A stretch of DNA of 64,000 nucleotides from Thalassolituus oleivorans MIL-1 (GCF_000355675.1 NC_020888.1:3678001-3742000); one strand, 5' to 3'; positions 27,352-36,658 are shown, numbered from the stretch's first letter. Program-made: numbers and translations. Notes: generated from the sequence alone by a model not told the origin.

Positions 27352-27946
27352 ATTACGTGAAGACCTCGCCATTATTCAGCAATGGGTGAAACCAAATAGC
27401 CAAGTGCTCGATTTAGGCTGCGGTGAAGGTACCTTATTGCGCTACCTACAAGACAGTAAAAATGTCCGCGGCTATGGCTTAGAAATTGATGACGATAAAA
27501 TTACCGCCTGCATTCGCAACGGCGTTAATGTTATTGAACAAAATCTCGATAATGGCCTTAGTAATTTTCGCGACAACAGCATTGATACCGTCATCATGAC
27601 CCAAGCACTGCAAGCCGTGCAGCGTCCTGATCTACTGTTAGACGAGATGTTGCGAATTGGTAAAGAAGCCATCGTCACCTTTCCTAACTTTGGCTACTGG
27701 CGCACGCGTTTTTATCTTATGCTTAAAGGCCGCATGCCCATGTCGGAGACCTTGCCGTATAACTGGTACGATACGCCGAACATTCATATGTGCACCTTCC
27801 GCGATTTTGAAGTGTTATGTCGCGGCAAAGGCATTCGGATTTTAAATAAAACCGTAGTCGACGATCAGCATAAAGAACACTGGCGCATGCAAGTATGGCC
27901 AGCCATGCTGGGCGAAATTGCGGTTTACCACATCACAAGGAGATAG
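27344..27946 (+). CDS. metW: Methionine biosynthesis protein MetW
   Basis: MetW is a small SAM-dependent-methyltransferase-like protein that pairs with MetX and is needed for full homoserine acylation. The 200-residue product has the SAM-binding motif [15 protein letters not shown] near residues 21-35 and the family block [14 protein letters not shown] in the middle. Overlap with metX supports coupled production of the two. Confidence 0.96.
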   Translation: MNKLREDLAIIQQWVKPNSQVLDLGCGEGTLLRYLQDSKNVRGYGLEIDDDKITACIRNGVNVIEQNLDNGLSNFRDNSIDTVIMTQALQAVQRPDLLLDEMLRIGKEAIVTFPNFGYWRTRFYLMLKGRMPMSETLPYNWYDTPNIHMCTFRDFEVLCRGKGIRILNKTVVDDQHKEHWRMQVWPAMLGEIAVYHITRR

Positions 27947-27950
27947 GCTG

Positions 27951-28418
27951 ATGAAATTATTATTCGTACGTCAATTTGCTCAAATCGTTGCCGTTGCTCT
28001 CGTTTTATTGAGCGCCCATGCACAAGCGGCTGATACTGGTGAACAGAAAAAAGTTTTTGGTGAATACGAAGTTCACTATATTGGTTTAAATTCGAGCTTT
28101 TTACCCGAAGATGCAGCTGCGGCCTATAATATCCCGCGCTCTCGTTCGTTAGGTTATTTAAGCATTTCTATTCTTAAAGACGAAGGTGGCGAATTAGCAG
28201 TGCCTGTTTCGGCAAAATTAACCGGGACCATCCGTAATTTAATTGGTCAGGTGCGTGAACTGGAATTTCGTGAAATTAAAGAGACTAATGCCGTGTATTA
28301 CATCTCAACGTTTCGCTTCGATGATAAAGATATGTACACCATTGATCTAAAAGCGACTCCGGAAGGCCAACCCCGCACTTTCGATGTCACTTTCAGTCAG
28401 CAGTTTTATCAAGAATAG
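27951..28418 (+). CDS. DUF4426 family secreted protein
   Basis: The 155-residue product starts at ATG 27951, with AAGGAG upstream; a longer in-frame start would overlap metW. Residues 1-26 are a signal peptide ending in HAQA, so it is periplasmic. The body is beta-rich, with GEYEVHYIGLNSSFLPEDAA and SRSLGYLSISILKD, typical of DUF4426. The family sits after metW in Pseudomonas and relatives. Function unknown. Confidence 0.9.
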   Translation: MKLLFVRQFAQIVAVALVLLSAHAQAADTGEQKKVFGEYEVHYIGLNSSFLPEDAAAAYNIPRSRSLGYLSISILKDEGGELAVPVSAKLTGTIRNLIGQVRELEFREIKETNAVYYISTFRFDDKDMYTIDLKATPEGQPRTFDVTFSQQFYQE

Positions 28419-28455
28419 TATTATAGAAATTCGATAGATTGAGCAAATAGAGAAT

Positions 28456-29055
28456 ATGACCACCAAAATCGTATTGGCGAGCGGCAATGCAGGAAAGCTG
28501 CGTGAGTTTTCAGCGATGTTTGCGCAGCACTTCGCCGATGCCAATGTTGAATTGATTCCGCAGACAACCTTAGGTGTCGATGACGCCGAAGAAACCGGCT
28601 TGAGCTTTGTTGAGAACGCTATTCTGAAAGCCCGCCACGCCTGCGCAATTACTGGTTTACCAGCCTTAGCAGATGATTCGGGTTTAGAAGTTGATGCCTT
28701 ACAGGGCGCACCGGGTATATACAGTGCGCGCTATTCTGGCCAAGGCGACAGCGCGAATAATGAAAAATTGTTAACGGCATTAGTGGGTATTCCAGAAGCA
28801 CAACGCACGGCCCGTTTTCAGTGCGTGCTCGTCTACATGCGCCATGCCGAAGACCCGACACCACAAGTATTTCAAGGCTGCTGGGAAGGCCGAATTGTTA
28901 ACCAAGCGGCCGGGTCTGAAGGCTTTGGTTATGACCCCGTGTTCTATGTGCCGAGTGAAGGCTGTACCGCCGCGAGCCTAAGCAAAGAGCAAAAAAATCA
29001 GCTATCCCATCGCGGCCAAGCGATTAAAGAAGTATTGCAACGCTGGCGTCCATAA
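28456..29055 (+). CDS. rdgB: XTP/dITP diphosphatase RdgB
   Basis: RdgB hydrolyses non-canonical purine triphosphates (dITP, XTP), keeping them out of DNA. The 199-residue product has [12 protein letters not shown] at the N-terminus, [13 protein letters not shown], the metal-binding [11 protein letters not shown] and [11 protein letters not shown], then SHRGQAI near the end. It follows DUF4426 by 37 bases, as in Pseudomonas. Confidence 0.97.
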   Translation: MTTKIVLASGNAGKLREFSAMFAQHFADANVELIPQTTLGVDDAEETGLSFVENAILKARHACAITGLPALADDSGLEVDALQGAPGIYSARYSGQGDSANNEKLLTALVGIPEAQRTARFQCVLVYMRHAEDPTPQVFQGCWEGRIVNQAAGSEGFGYDPVFYVPSEGCTAASLSKEQKNQLSHRGQAIKEVLQRWRP

Positions 29056-29133
29056 CAATGCCAGTTATTTATATCGCAGCCCAATAGTCGGCTGCACTCC
29101 CCTTTATAACAGCGACACAATAGGCACATTTCC

Positions 29134-29460
29134 TTGGATATTTTAGAACAACTCGAAAGCAAAGTTTTAGACGCTATTTATGCATTAGAAACACTGCGCA
29201 GCGAACGTGACAACTTAACAAAAGAACTAGAAGAAGGCTGCGAAGAACTCGCTCAACTGCGCATGAAGCTAGCCGATGCAGATACCCAGCTTTTTGAAGC
29301 AGCAGAGCGTTTAGAACATCGCGATACTGCACTGACGGCATTGCAGCAACAACTAGAATCAGCGAAAAAAGACAACGTGCGCCTAGCTCACGAAAAAAGC
29401 GAACAGGACGCGAAAATAGCAGCGTTACTAGAAGCCATCGAGCAGTCGGTAACGGCCTGA
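29134..29460 (+). CDS. Coiled-coil protein, ZapB-like (DUF904)
   Basis: The 108-residue product is almost entirely predicted coiled coil: LEQLESKVLDAIYALETLR followed by heptads rich in Glu, Leu, Gln and Lys to the end. The first 40 residues resemble the DUF904/ZapB family, which stimulates Z-ring assembly, but the protein is longer than the usual 70-80 residues. The start is TTG 29134 with a weak ribosome binding site. It sits between rdgB and hemW, which are usually adjacent, and ends 7 bases before hemW. Coding status is likely from composition; the ZapB name is tentative. Confidence 0.6.
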   Translation: MDILEQLESKVLDAIYALETLRSERDNLTKELEEGCEELAQLRMKLADADTQLFEAAERLEHRDTALTALQQQLESAKKDNVRLAHEKSEQDAKIAALLEAIEQSVTA

Positions 29461-29467
29461 AAGTCTG

Positions 29468-30613
29468 ATGACACTGCCACCTCTAAGCCTCTACATTCAT
29501 GTTCCTTGGTGTATACGCAAATGCCCTTATTGTGATTTTAACTCACACAAAGCAGACGCTAACCTACCTGAAGCTGAATACATTGACGCCCTCCTTTCCG
29601 ATTTAGATCGCGATCTTATTTGGGTACAAGGGCGTGACATTCAGAGCATATTTTTTGGCGGTGGCACGCCCAGCTTATTATCAGCAACAGCCTACGAACG
29701 CTTGTTCGTTGGTCTGCAGCAGCGTTTAACCTTTGCTGCCGACATTGAAATCACCCTAGAAGCAAACCCAGGGACGTTTGAGGCTGAAAAGTTTTCCGCT
29801 TATCGCAAGCTCGGCATTAATCGCTTATCCATTGGTATTCAAAGTTTCCACCCTGAGCATCTACAAGCCTTAGGGCGAGTGCATGATCGCGACCAAGCTT
29901 TACGCGCAATCGAGTTGGCCAAGCTGGCAGGTTTCGATAATTTCAATTTAGATTTAATGCATGGCTTACCCAATCAAACGATTGATCAAGCGCTCGCAGA
30001 TCTTAATCAAGCCTTGAGCTTTAATCCCAACCACTTGTCTTGGTATCAACTGACCATTGAACCCAATACCGAATTTTATAAGCGCCCACCAACACTGCCG
30101 GAAGACGACACCCTTTGGGATATTCAAGAAGCTGGTTTAACTTTGTTGCAGCAAAATGGTTACGAGCACTATGAAATATCTGCCTTTAGTAAACCGGGCA
30201 AACAAGCGCGCCATAACGTGAATTACTGGCAATTTGGCGACTACTTAGGAATAGGTGCGGGTGCTCATGGAAAAATTACCCTAGCCAACAGCGGTGAAAT
30301 TTTCCGTACGCAAAAAACACGCTTACCGAAAGATTACTTAAACCCAGATACCTTACGCGCCACTGCGGTTGAGCCCATTATTGATCAAGATATTGGCTTA
30401 GAGTGTTTAATGAACGCACTACGGTTAAAAGAAGGTATTTCGATTAAAGATTTTGAAGAGCGCACCGGGTTATTGCTGTCTGCCGTTGCGGAGCCAATCA
30501 AACGTGCTCAAAAGCTGGGTTTATTGCATATAGACAATCGAATTTACGCCAGCGATAAAGGCCAACAGTACCTCAATAATTTGTTATCCTTATTTTTAAC
30601 CGAGGAAGAATAA
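29468..30613 (+). CDS. hemW: Radical SAM haem chaperone HemW
   Basis: HemW is a radical SAM protein that binds haem and delivers it to respiratory enzymes; it was long annotated as coproporphyrinogen III oxidase. The 381-residue product has LYIHVPWCIRKCPYCDF with the CxxxCxxC cluster motif, FFGGGTPSLL, EANPGT, GINRLSIGIQSF and LGIGAGAHGKI. The spacing fits HemW rather than HemN. It closes the metX-to-hemW run and converges on a patatin gene. Confidence 0.96.
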   Translation: MTLPPLSLYIHVPWCIRKCPYCDFNSHKADANLPEAEYIDALLSDLDRDLIWVQGRDIQSIFFGGGTPSLLSATAYERLFVGLQQRLTFAADIEITLEANPGTFEAEKFSAYRKLGINRLSIGIQSFHPEHLQALGRVHDRDQALRAIELAKLAGFDNFNLDLMHGLPNQTIDQALADLNQALSFNPNHLSWYQLTIEPNTEFYKRPPTLPEDDTLWDIQEAGLTLLQQNGYEHYEISAFSKPGKQARHNVNYWQFGDYLGIGAGAHGKITLANSGEIFRTQKTRLPKDYLNPDTLRATAVEPIIDQDIGLECLMNALRLKEGISIKDFEERTGLLLSAVAEPIKRAQKLGLLHIDNRIYASDKGQQYLNNLLSLFLTEEE

Positions 30614-30627
30614 CGATCTACTGACCG

Positions 30628-31491
30628 TTACGCTACTTGGTTCAACTGCGAAACCTCCCGCAAATAATTCAATCCACCGTTTTTTCCCATTTCATATCCG
30701 GCGGTTAATCTATCAAGTTTCATCGTTAACCGGCTGACATTGAACTCGGGCGGCGGTGCTACAACCCGCACGATACAATCATCCGGCGGGTTCTCAATAA
30801 AATCTAAGCTAGCGTTGTAATCATCGCCACGGAATAACATGGCATTTAATAGTTGCGAATTGCTAGAGTTGTGACCAATTAGTCGTTCCATCATCCACTG
30901 CGACGACGCCGGCTTTTTGCGATACCCACGTTGGCGCGACAATACCACGGTAATATCTCTTGCTCCCATATTGTAGGCTTGGCGTACTGGAATTGAATCC
31001 GCGACACCGCCATCAACATAATATTCGCCATTAACGAGCGGCTGATCTCGATAAGCAAACGGGATTGCACACGTGGCCACCATTAAGTCGTGAACATTTT
31101 CGGCGGTTACTCGCATGTAATGCGCACTACCGGTTTCTACGTGAGTAATAGCGGCATACATAGGAATAGCATCGTTAAACTGCTCAGACGCTAGTGGTAA
31201 CTGTTCGTTAGCGTAATTCCACAACCAATGGATATCAGTGAGATGCCCGCCGCGAAAAAAACGTACTGGACTATAAAATTCACGCTGACGTGCATATTCC
31301 AAAATCGCACGTTTACTGCGCTCAGGCTGTTGGCTGATATACCCAGCTAAATTAGTCGCGCCGGCTGAAACGCCAATTGCAAAGTCGAAGTCTTGGTAGC
31401 CAGCAAGCATTAAAGTATCAAGCACACCGCTGGCAAAAATGCCGCGCATTGCGCCGCCTTCGACGACGAGTGCGGAACGAGGAGACGTCAT
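30628..31491 (-). CDS. Patatin-like phospholipase
   Basis: The 287-residue product carries the patatin catalytic dyad. An N-terminal EGGAMRGIFASGVLD forms the oxyanion glycine loop, the nucleophile Ser is in GVSAGATN (a GxSxG box), and the catalytic Asp is in DGGVADSIPV. The layout resembles E. coli YjjU. No signal peptide is seen, so it is likely cytoplasmic or inner-membrane-associated. It is a single gene downstream of the TPR/ectoine transcript, with about 160 bases between. Confidence 0.92.
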   Translation of the reverse strand: MTSPRSALVVEGGAMRGIFASGVLDTLMLAGYQDFDFAIGVSAGATNLAGYISQQPERSKRAILEYARQREFYSPVRFFRGGHLTDIHWLWNYANEQLPLASEQFNDAIPMYAAITHVETGSAHYMRVTAENVHDLMVATCAIPFAYRDQPLVNGEYYVDGGVADSIPVRQAYNMGARDITVVLSRQRGYRKKPASSQWMMERLIGHNSSNSQLLNAMLFRGDDYNASLDFIENPPDDCIVRVVAPPPEFNVSRLTMKLDRLTAGYEMGKNGGLNYLREVSQLNQVA

Positions 31492-31584
31492 AGCGGACCT
31501 CCATGGGAAAGTAGAACATTACACAGAGTAGTTCTGCAGGGTAAACCTAAGATTCGGTTTACGATATTTGATAAATTTTATCGA

Positions 31585-31618
31585 GGTGATAGTTTTTATA
31601 CAGCGTAAAACTGTCACC
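31585..31618. other. Imperfect long hairpin between the TPR and patatin genes
   Basis: GGTGATAGTTTTTA (31585-31598) faces TAAAACTGTCACC (31606-31618), pairing with one mismatch around a short loop. It lies 33-66 bases past the stop of the TPR gene, where a transcript end would be expected. The T run after it is weak on the minus strand, so terminator function is only possible. Confidence 0.35.
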
Positions 31619-31650
31619 AGCAAGACAAAGAGGCCAATAACAAGTACCAA

Positions 31651-32598
31651 CTACTCTCGCGTAACGACTAACTGCTTAAATAGCGGTAAATCTTGCAAGC
31701 TCTCAAAACTAGCATCCAAACCTGCCTGCTCACGTAGCGTCTCCGACTGCACAATTGCGCTCTCTAAATCTCGCAGTGCTTCGTCTACATAGCCACTCTC
31801 AGCATGTGCACAGGCGCGCTGATAGAGTGCATGACTGTTATCTGGATCAATCGATAAGGCTCGATTCGCTAAGCTTGTCGCCCATTGCGTCTGCCCCATA
31901 CCTAATGCCGCATCCGCCTTGTAGGTTAATGCCTCAAGGTCATCAGGACGCACTTCTAGAATCTGATCATAGATAGCAATCTTGCTTTGTGGGCTCGCTT
32001 CTTGTGAGGCTTTTAACCACAAGGAATGGACTTCATTGGTCAATTCAATCTCTTCTTGAGTCGCTGCAATGTGACGTGATTTATGATGCAGCTCGCGCTC
32101 TAACTTATCCAAACGCGCTTCGTACGAATCGGTGATACGTTTTATTTCTTCATTAGCAAGTGTTCCCACACGATCTTTAATTTCGCGCAAGGAATTCCAC
32201 CCGACCAAGACGAGCAAGGTCGACGCGCCCGCAATTAAATAAAAGAAATAAGTCACCGTATCGGTAGCATAGGCCAGCGCTTTATCTGCAACACCCAGCT
32301 CACGGTCAACCACTTTTTCAGTCAACTCAAGATGGGTATCGGCGATCATTTGCCGTAAATTTTTCACTTCATCTAGTAAATAGCGCTCAGTGAAAGCGCT
32401 ATATAAAGGTGCTTGTAGTGAATTAATGGTGTCTTCTGCTTTGGCAACGCTTTGCTCATGTGTTATTGCTTCAGCTTGACCATTTACCGGCTCAGCATGA
32501 GCACGAGTCGGTAAAAGAACCAAGGCAGAAACAAACAACAGCATCGAAAGCATTAAATGCAGAGCAACTTTTATTACGCTGTTTGTTCTGCTACCCAT
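31651..32598 (-). CDS. Membrane-anchored TPR protein overlapping ask_ect
   Basis: The 315-residue product has a signal-like N-terminus (about residues 8-35, ending in RAHA), a long helical stretch, a second hydrophobic segment near 115-137 (YFFYLIAGASTLLVLVGW) and a coiled-coil region at about 140-190. TPR-like helical pairs follow at 200-290 (IYDQILEVRPDDLEALTYKAD is one unit). Its start overlaps the ask_ect 3' end by 25 bases on the same strand, so it is the last gene of the ectoine transcript. I do not recognise a family. A membrane protein with a cytoplasmic TPR domain, cotranscribed with osmolyte genes, could sense or scaffold, but that is inference. Confidence 0.8.
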   Translation of the reverse strand: MGSRTNSVIKVALHLMLSMLLFVSALVLLPTRAHAEPVNGQAEAITHEQSVAKAEDTINSLQAPLYSAFTERYLLDEVKNLRQMIADTHLELTEKVVDRELGVADKALAYATDTVTYFFYLIAGASTLLVLVGWNSLREIKDRVGTLANEEIKRITDSYEARLDKLERELHHKSRHIAATQEEIELTNEVHSLWLKASQEASPQSKIAIYDQILEVRPDDLEALTYKADAALGMGQTQWATSLANRALSIDPDNSHALYQRACAHAESGYVDEALRDLESAIVQSETLREQAGLDASFESLQDLPLFKQLVVTRE

Positions 32599-34067
32599 GT
32601 ATCACAATGCTCCACTAGTTGGGAATGCAAGGCTTTCACAGCCGTGCCATAGTCTTGATCAGCAACCAAAAACATCATATCAACCTGACGCATTGCTTGG
32701 TGTACCGAGAGGATATTGACGTTCGCATCTGACAGTGCCGAAGAAGCTGACTTTAATAAACCGGGCACTTTCATATCGCTACCAATCGCGCTAACGAGCG
32801 CCAGTTTTTCTACGCGAATATCTGCACCGGCGTATGCTTGCTGCAAGCGATCCATCAACCAATTAATTCGTCGCTTATTACCTTTTAGATAAAAAGTTAC
32901 GGTATTGGCATTAAAGTCTTTGGTTAACACACGGACGCCAGATTCTAAAACGAGATCATTCATTTTCTGGCCGTAGCTAGAGTCTCCGACCATATCTTGA
33001 TCAAAAATCTCTAAACCCCAGACATTACGTGCGCCCGCAATAATTTCGACTTTCGGCTTTTTACTACTGTAGTCATTACGAATTTCGGTACCGTTATGCT
33101 CAGGTTCAAAGGTATTTTTCACACGTAAAATAATATTTCTTTTACGCAAACCTGCTGCCGCTCGAGGGTGAATAGCTTCCATACCCAGATTCGCTAACTG
33201 ATCGGCCACGTCGTAATTTGTTAAACCAATCGGCTGCACATTGTTAGCACCAACGAGCATAGGGTCGGCAGTACTCAAGTGATATTCTTTATGAATCACC
33301 GCTTCGCGCGCGCCAGTAACCGTCGCAATTTTACTGAAGGTCATTTCGCTATAGCCGCGGTCATAGGTACTCATTAAGCCTTCACGGCACTGTGTATAAC
33401 CAGTAACAATTGGCATTTCAGTCGCTAAATCAACATCAGAAAATGCATAGGTAATATGCTCATCAAATGATTTTTGTGTATCTGAACGCCAATTGGTTAA
33501 ATCGATAAAACGAGCATTCACATCATGCAATCGCAACAGCTGCACTGAGTTATAAGCACTGTGTGCTTCACCCATTGCACTAAGCATCTCGCGCACACGA
33601 TGAAGGTGATCATCCAAATGGAAGTGGCCAAACGAACAAACGACCTCAAGGTTTTCGAGGCAGTCTTTTACGTCGGCCATGCGCCCCTGAATAAATTGAT
33701 CTGCACGTTTACGCACTAGCTCGTGCTCAGAAAACATATCTGAGTTGATATCCAACATCATCTGCATGACTTCGTTTAGCTTGCCTTGCCAAGGGCGATT
33801 TTCATCCATTTCGGCAAATAGGGCGTACACCCCAGGCTCCCCAGTTTTTTTATGTTCAAGCAAAGCGTTGGTTAAACCTGAGTAAGCCGAAACCACAAAA
33901 ATTCGTTGGTAATAAGACGCGGCATCTTGACTAAACGGTACTTGTTTACGCAGCCAGATATTATTTAAAACATCGTTATAGCTACTCATCGACGTGCCGC
34001 CAATTTTCTCCACGCTGTGGATATTATTGGCGACGCGATTCGTATTTTTTTCCATAATGGTCATCAT
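32574..34067 (-). CDS. ask: Ectoine-specific aspartate kinase Ask_Ect
   Basis: This aspartokinase makes aspartyl phosphate, supplying aspartate semialdehyde for ectoine. The 497-residue product starts at ATG 34067, with AGGA 6 bases upstream. The kinase signature VEKIGGTSM is at about residues 19-27, the FSKIATVTGAREAVIHKEYH block is typical of the ectoine-linked subtype, and two ACT-like segments lie near the end (VSAIGSDM and NVNILSVHQAMRQVDMMFLV). Ask_Ect enzymes escape usual lysine/threonine inhibition; the location after ectC supports that subtype. Its 3' end overlaps the TPR gene. Confidence 0.95.
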   Translation of the reverse strand: MMTIMEKNTNRVANNIHSVEKIGGTSMSSYNDVLNNIWLRKQVPFSQDAASYYQRIFVVSAYSGLTNALLEHKKTGEPGVYALFAEMDENRPWQGKLNEVMQMMLDINSDMFSEHELVRKRADQFIQGRMADVKDCLENLEVVCSFGHFHLDDHLHRVREMLSAMGEAHSAYNSVQLLRLHDVNARFIDLTNWRSDTQKSFDEHITYAFSDVDLATEMPIVTGYTQCREGLMSTYDRGYSEMTFSKIATVTGAREAVIHKEYHLSTADPMLVGANNVQPIGLTNYDVADQLANLGMEAIHPRAAAGLRKRNIILRVKNTFEPEHNGTEIRNDYSSKKPKVEIIAGARNVWGLEIFDQDMVGDSSYGQKMNDLVLESGVRVLTKDFNANTVTFYLKGNKRRINWLMDRLQQAYAGADIRVEKLALVSAIGSDMKVPGLLKSASSALSDANVNILSVHQAMRQVDMMFLVADQDYGTAVKALHSQLVEHCDTWVAEQTA

Positions 34068-34133
34068 TCTATTTCCTGAAATTTCTTATTGAATAAGTTG
34101 CTATCACCCTTTGCGGATGACGATTTCAGGATG

Positions 34134-34532
34134 TCAGTCTGTCAATGTTTCGCCGTCTAACGCGTAAACGCCATTTTCATCGTGAACTTCTTTGCCATTC
34201 AACGGTGGATTAAACACACACGCCATTTCCATATCTTCACTAGCACGCAATAGATGCTTATCGTTTTTATCTAAGATGTACAAAGTGCCAGGCTCGATCG
34301 GATAGATTTTGCCATCCGCTACGGTTTCAACTTCACCGCGTCCGCTCATGCAATACACTGACTCTAAATGATTTTGATACCAGATAGGGGTTTCGGTATT
34401 GGCAAAGATAGTAGTGATATGAAAGGAAAACCCCATATTGTCGTTTTTCAACAACATACGAACACTTTCCCAAGTGCCACCATTTATCGCGCGTTCGGAA
34501 TTTTTACAATCTTTTAAGGTACGTACAATCAT
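34134..34532 (-). CDS. ectC: L-ectoine synthase EctC
   Basis: EctC is a cupin that cyclises N-gamma-acetyl-2,4-diaminobutyrate to ectoine, the last step of the pathway. The 132-residue product begins [19 protein letters not shown]. Metal and substrate residues in the family are covered by the blocks [23 protein letters not shown] and [12 protein letters not shown]. It is 19 bases from ectB and 66 from ask_ect. Confidence 0.97.
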   Translation of the reverse strand: MIVRTLKDCKNSERAINGGTWESVRMLLKNDNMGFSFHITTIFANTETPIWYQNHLESVYCMSGRGEVETVADGKIYPIEPGTLYILDKNDKHLLRASEDMEMACVFNPPLNGKEVHDENGVYALDGETLTD

Positions 34533-34551
34533 GTTTCTTTAGTCCTCTAAA

Positions 34552-35817
34552 TTAAGATGCTTTTGAAATTTGCTCAGCCATTACATCGCCAATACATGCT
34601 TCCAAAATCTTGAGGCCCTTCAATAACTGATCTTCTTCAATCGTCAGCGGCGTCAGAATTTTAACCACTTGGCTATCAGAACCACTGGTTTCAATAATCA
34701 AACCGCGAGTAAATGCAAGTTCGGTGATTTTTCCCGCAACTTCACCATTTGCACATTCTAGGCCCTGCATAATGCCACGACCCTTGTGCTTCAATTGGCC
34801 ACCGTGCTCTGCTTGAATTTCTTTTAAGCGACGACGAATAATGCTGGCTTTATGTTGTACTGATTTACTAAAAGTATCGTCAGCCCAATAGCACTCTAAC
34901 GCGCGACGTGCCGTTACAAATGCATGGTTATTACCACGGAAAGTACCGTTATGCTCGCCCGGCGACCAAGTATCAAGTTCTTCTTTTAATAACACTAACG
35001 CAAATGGTAAGCCGTAACCGCTGAGTGATTTAGACAAGGTAATAACGTCTGGCTGAATACCAAATTCTTCAAAACTAAAGAAAGTACCACTGCGACCACA
35101 ACCGGCTTGAATATCATCAACAATTAATAACATTTCATAACGCTTACATAGGTCTTGCAAGCCTTGCATCCACTCTTTACTGGCGACGTTTAACCCACCC
35201 TCACCTTGAATACACTCAACAATAACTGCAGCTGGATGGCCTAGACCTGAAGACTTATCCTTTAACGCTTTTTCGAAATACGACAGTGTATTGAAGTCAC
35301 CAAGGTAACCATCAAATGGCATGAACTGCACGCCAGGTAATTCCATGCCAATCGACTTTTTGTAATAGCCATTGGCGGTAACCGCAGCAGCGCCTTGAGT
35401 CACACCATGAAAACCATTGGTAAACGAAACAACGGTTGAACGACCGGTATTCATGCGCACAATTTTCAAAGCAGCTTCAACCGCGTTAGTACCTGTAGGA
35501 CCAGTAAATTGAACCTTGTAGTTCATATCACGCGGTTCAAGGATCAAGTCACGGAAGGTTTCTAAAAACGCACCCTTGGCTTCGGTATGCATATCCAAAC
35601 CATGAGTAATACCGTCACTCTCAATATATTCAATGAGTGCTTCTTTAAATTTTGGATTGTTATGACCGTAATTTAACGTGCCAGCGCCACCCAGAAAGTC
35701 GATATATTCTGTGCCCTGATCATCCGTCAGGAGTGCATTTTTGGCGGTTTTAAATGTCACCGGAAATGAACGACAGTAACCACGAACGTTCGATTCAATA
35801 TCTTTATAAATACCCAT
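34552..35817 (-). CDS. ectB: Diaminobutyrate-2-oxoglutarate aminotransferase EctB
   Basis: EctB is a class III PLP transaminase converting aspartate semialdehyde to 2,4-diaminobutyrate with glutamate as donor. The 421-residue product shows FTGPTGTNAVEAALK, the PLP-contacting DDIQAGCGRSGTFFSFE and the Schiff-base Lys in TLSKSLSGYGLP. It begins IYKDIESNVRGYCRSFP, typical of EctB. Its ribosome binding site AGGAG overlaps the end of ectA, so the two are translationally coupled. Confidence 0.98.
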   Translation of the reverse strand: MGIYKDIESNVRGYCRSFPVTFKTAKNALLTDDQGTEYIDFLGGAGTLNYGHNNPKFKEALIEYIESDGITHGLDMHTEAKGAFLETFRDLILEPRDMNYKVQFTGPTGTNAVEAALKIVRMNTGRSTVVSFTNGFHGVTQGAAAVTANGYYKKSIGMELPGVQFMPFDGYLGDFNTLSYFEKALKDKSSGLGHPAAVIVECIQGEGGLNVASKEWMQGLQDLCKRYEMLLIVDDIQAGCGRSGTFFSFEEFGIQPDVITLSKSLSGYGLPFALVLLKEELDTWSPGEHNGTFRGNNHAFVTARRALECYWADDTFSKSVQHKASIIRRRLKEIQAEHGGQLKHKGRGIMQGLECANGEVAGKITELAFTRGLIIETSGSDSQVVKILTPLTIEEDQLLKGLKILEACIGDVMAEQISKAS

Positions 35818-35822
35818 AAATT

Positions 35823-36404
35823 TTACTCCTGAAGATGTGCGCGGCTTGCCGTAGAGGTACTACCCGCAAGCGCTTTAAAAGGACCGATATGAACCAGCAT
35901 TTCTGTATCATGCTGGCCACCGAAATGTTGCTCTCTGTCGAACATCACACGCGTATTTAGTGGCGCATCATTTTCTCTAGACAGCTTTTTGAACGTGTTC
36001 CACGAGGCATCGTTGCCAGTCGTGATACTCGTATGAAGATGGCGAACTCGACCTTGATGGCGAGTCAATAATTTAGAAAGCATTCTACTGGCCAACCCTT
36101 GGCCGCGAGCTTCTTCACCTACTGCTACCTGCCAAACAAACAAAGTATCTGGCTGGTCAGGCAAGAAGTAGCCCGAAACAAAACCGACCACCAAGCCTCC
36201 CTGCTCCGCAATCACACAGGTATCGCGAAAATGAGAGCACTGCAACAAGTTGCAATACATAGAATTTTCATCAAGGGGCTTACAACGACCAATCAGCTGA
36301 TAGACGGTAGATCCGTCTTCTGGATTGGGCTTACGCATAGTGATAATGCTTTGTTCTGTATTCGTTATTGCGTTTTTCTGAGCCAGAGACTGGTTCATAA
36401 CTTT
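35823..36404 (-). CDS. ectA: Diaminobutyrate acetyltransferase EctA
   Basis: EctA acetylates 2,4-diaminobutyrate, the first dedicated step after EctB. The start at 36404 gives 193 residues, close to known EctA lengths. A longer in-frame start at 36464 would begin almost at the promoter and lacks a ribosome binding site; 36395 is a third option. The acetyl-CoA loop is VAVGEEARGQGLASRML, and family blocks include MRKPNPEDGS near the N-terminus, HLHTSITTGNDASWNTFKKL and FGGQHDTEMLVHIGPF. It heads ectA-ectB-ectC-ask-TPR and diverges from ectR. Confidence 0.95.
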   Translation of the reverse strand, partial: KVMNQSLAQKNAITNTEQSIITMRKPNPEDGSTVYQLIGRCKPLDENSMYCNLLQCSHFRDTCVIAEQGGLVVGFVSGYFLPDQPDTLFVWQVAVGEEARGQGLASRMLSKLLTRHQGRVRHLHTSITTGNDASWNTFKKLSRENDAPLNTRVMFDREQHFGGQHDTEMLVHIGPFKALAGSTSTASRAHLQE

Positions 36405-36472
36405 CATCAGAGTCCGCGTACCGGTGTAGCTTTTGATCGCCCGCACCATTACGTACTCAGTCATTTGCTTAG

Positions 36473-36485
36473 TACACGAAACAAT
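36473..36485. repeat. 13-base direct repeat, copy near ectA promoter
   Basis: TACACGAAACAAT is repeated exactly at 36637-36649. This copy overlaps the predicted -10 and start point of ectA transcription, a good place for a repressor. The regulator is not shown; EctR is the obvious candidate. Confidence 0.55.
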
Positions 36486-36511
36486 TTAACACTGTTGGAT
36501 TTTATTTACAA
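36483..36511 (-). promoter_or_regulatory. Predicted ectA promoter
   Basis: On the minus strand, TTGTAA (36506-36511) and TAAATT (36483-36488) are 17 bases apart, each matching four of six consensus bases. The start point would fall near 36476, inside the 13-base repeat, giving a leader of about 70 bases to ATG 36404. Prediction only. Confidence 0.4.
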
Positions 36512-36636
36512 CACTAAACATGTATGCTTTCAACACAGCCAAATAACGCACCAGAATCATGAAAGTGTCATTTATTGGCAAAAATAACGCACAACTACGA
36601 TGCAATATCACATTAAATTGGACTTTTTTCGTACAA

Positions 36637-36649
36637 TACACGAAACAAT
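36637..36649. repeat. 13-base direct repeat, copy nearer ectR
   Basis: TACACGAAACAAT matches the copy at 36473-36485 in all 13 bases and in orientation, 164 bases away. It lies just before a TATACAT -10-like sequence that could serve ectR. Confidence 0.55.
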
Positions 36650-36658
36650 ATACATAGA

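Noticed and set aside
36405-36464. Longer N-terminus of EctA from ATG 36464
   Set aside because: It lacks a ribosome binding site, falls within about 12 bases of the predicted start point and makes the protein longer than known EctA.
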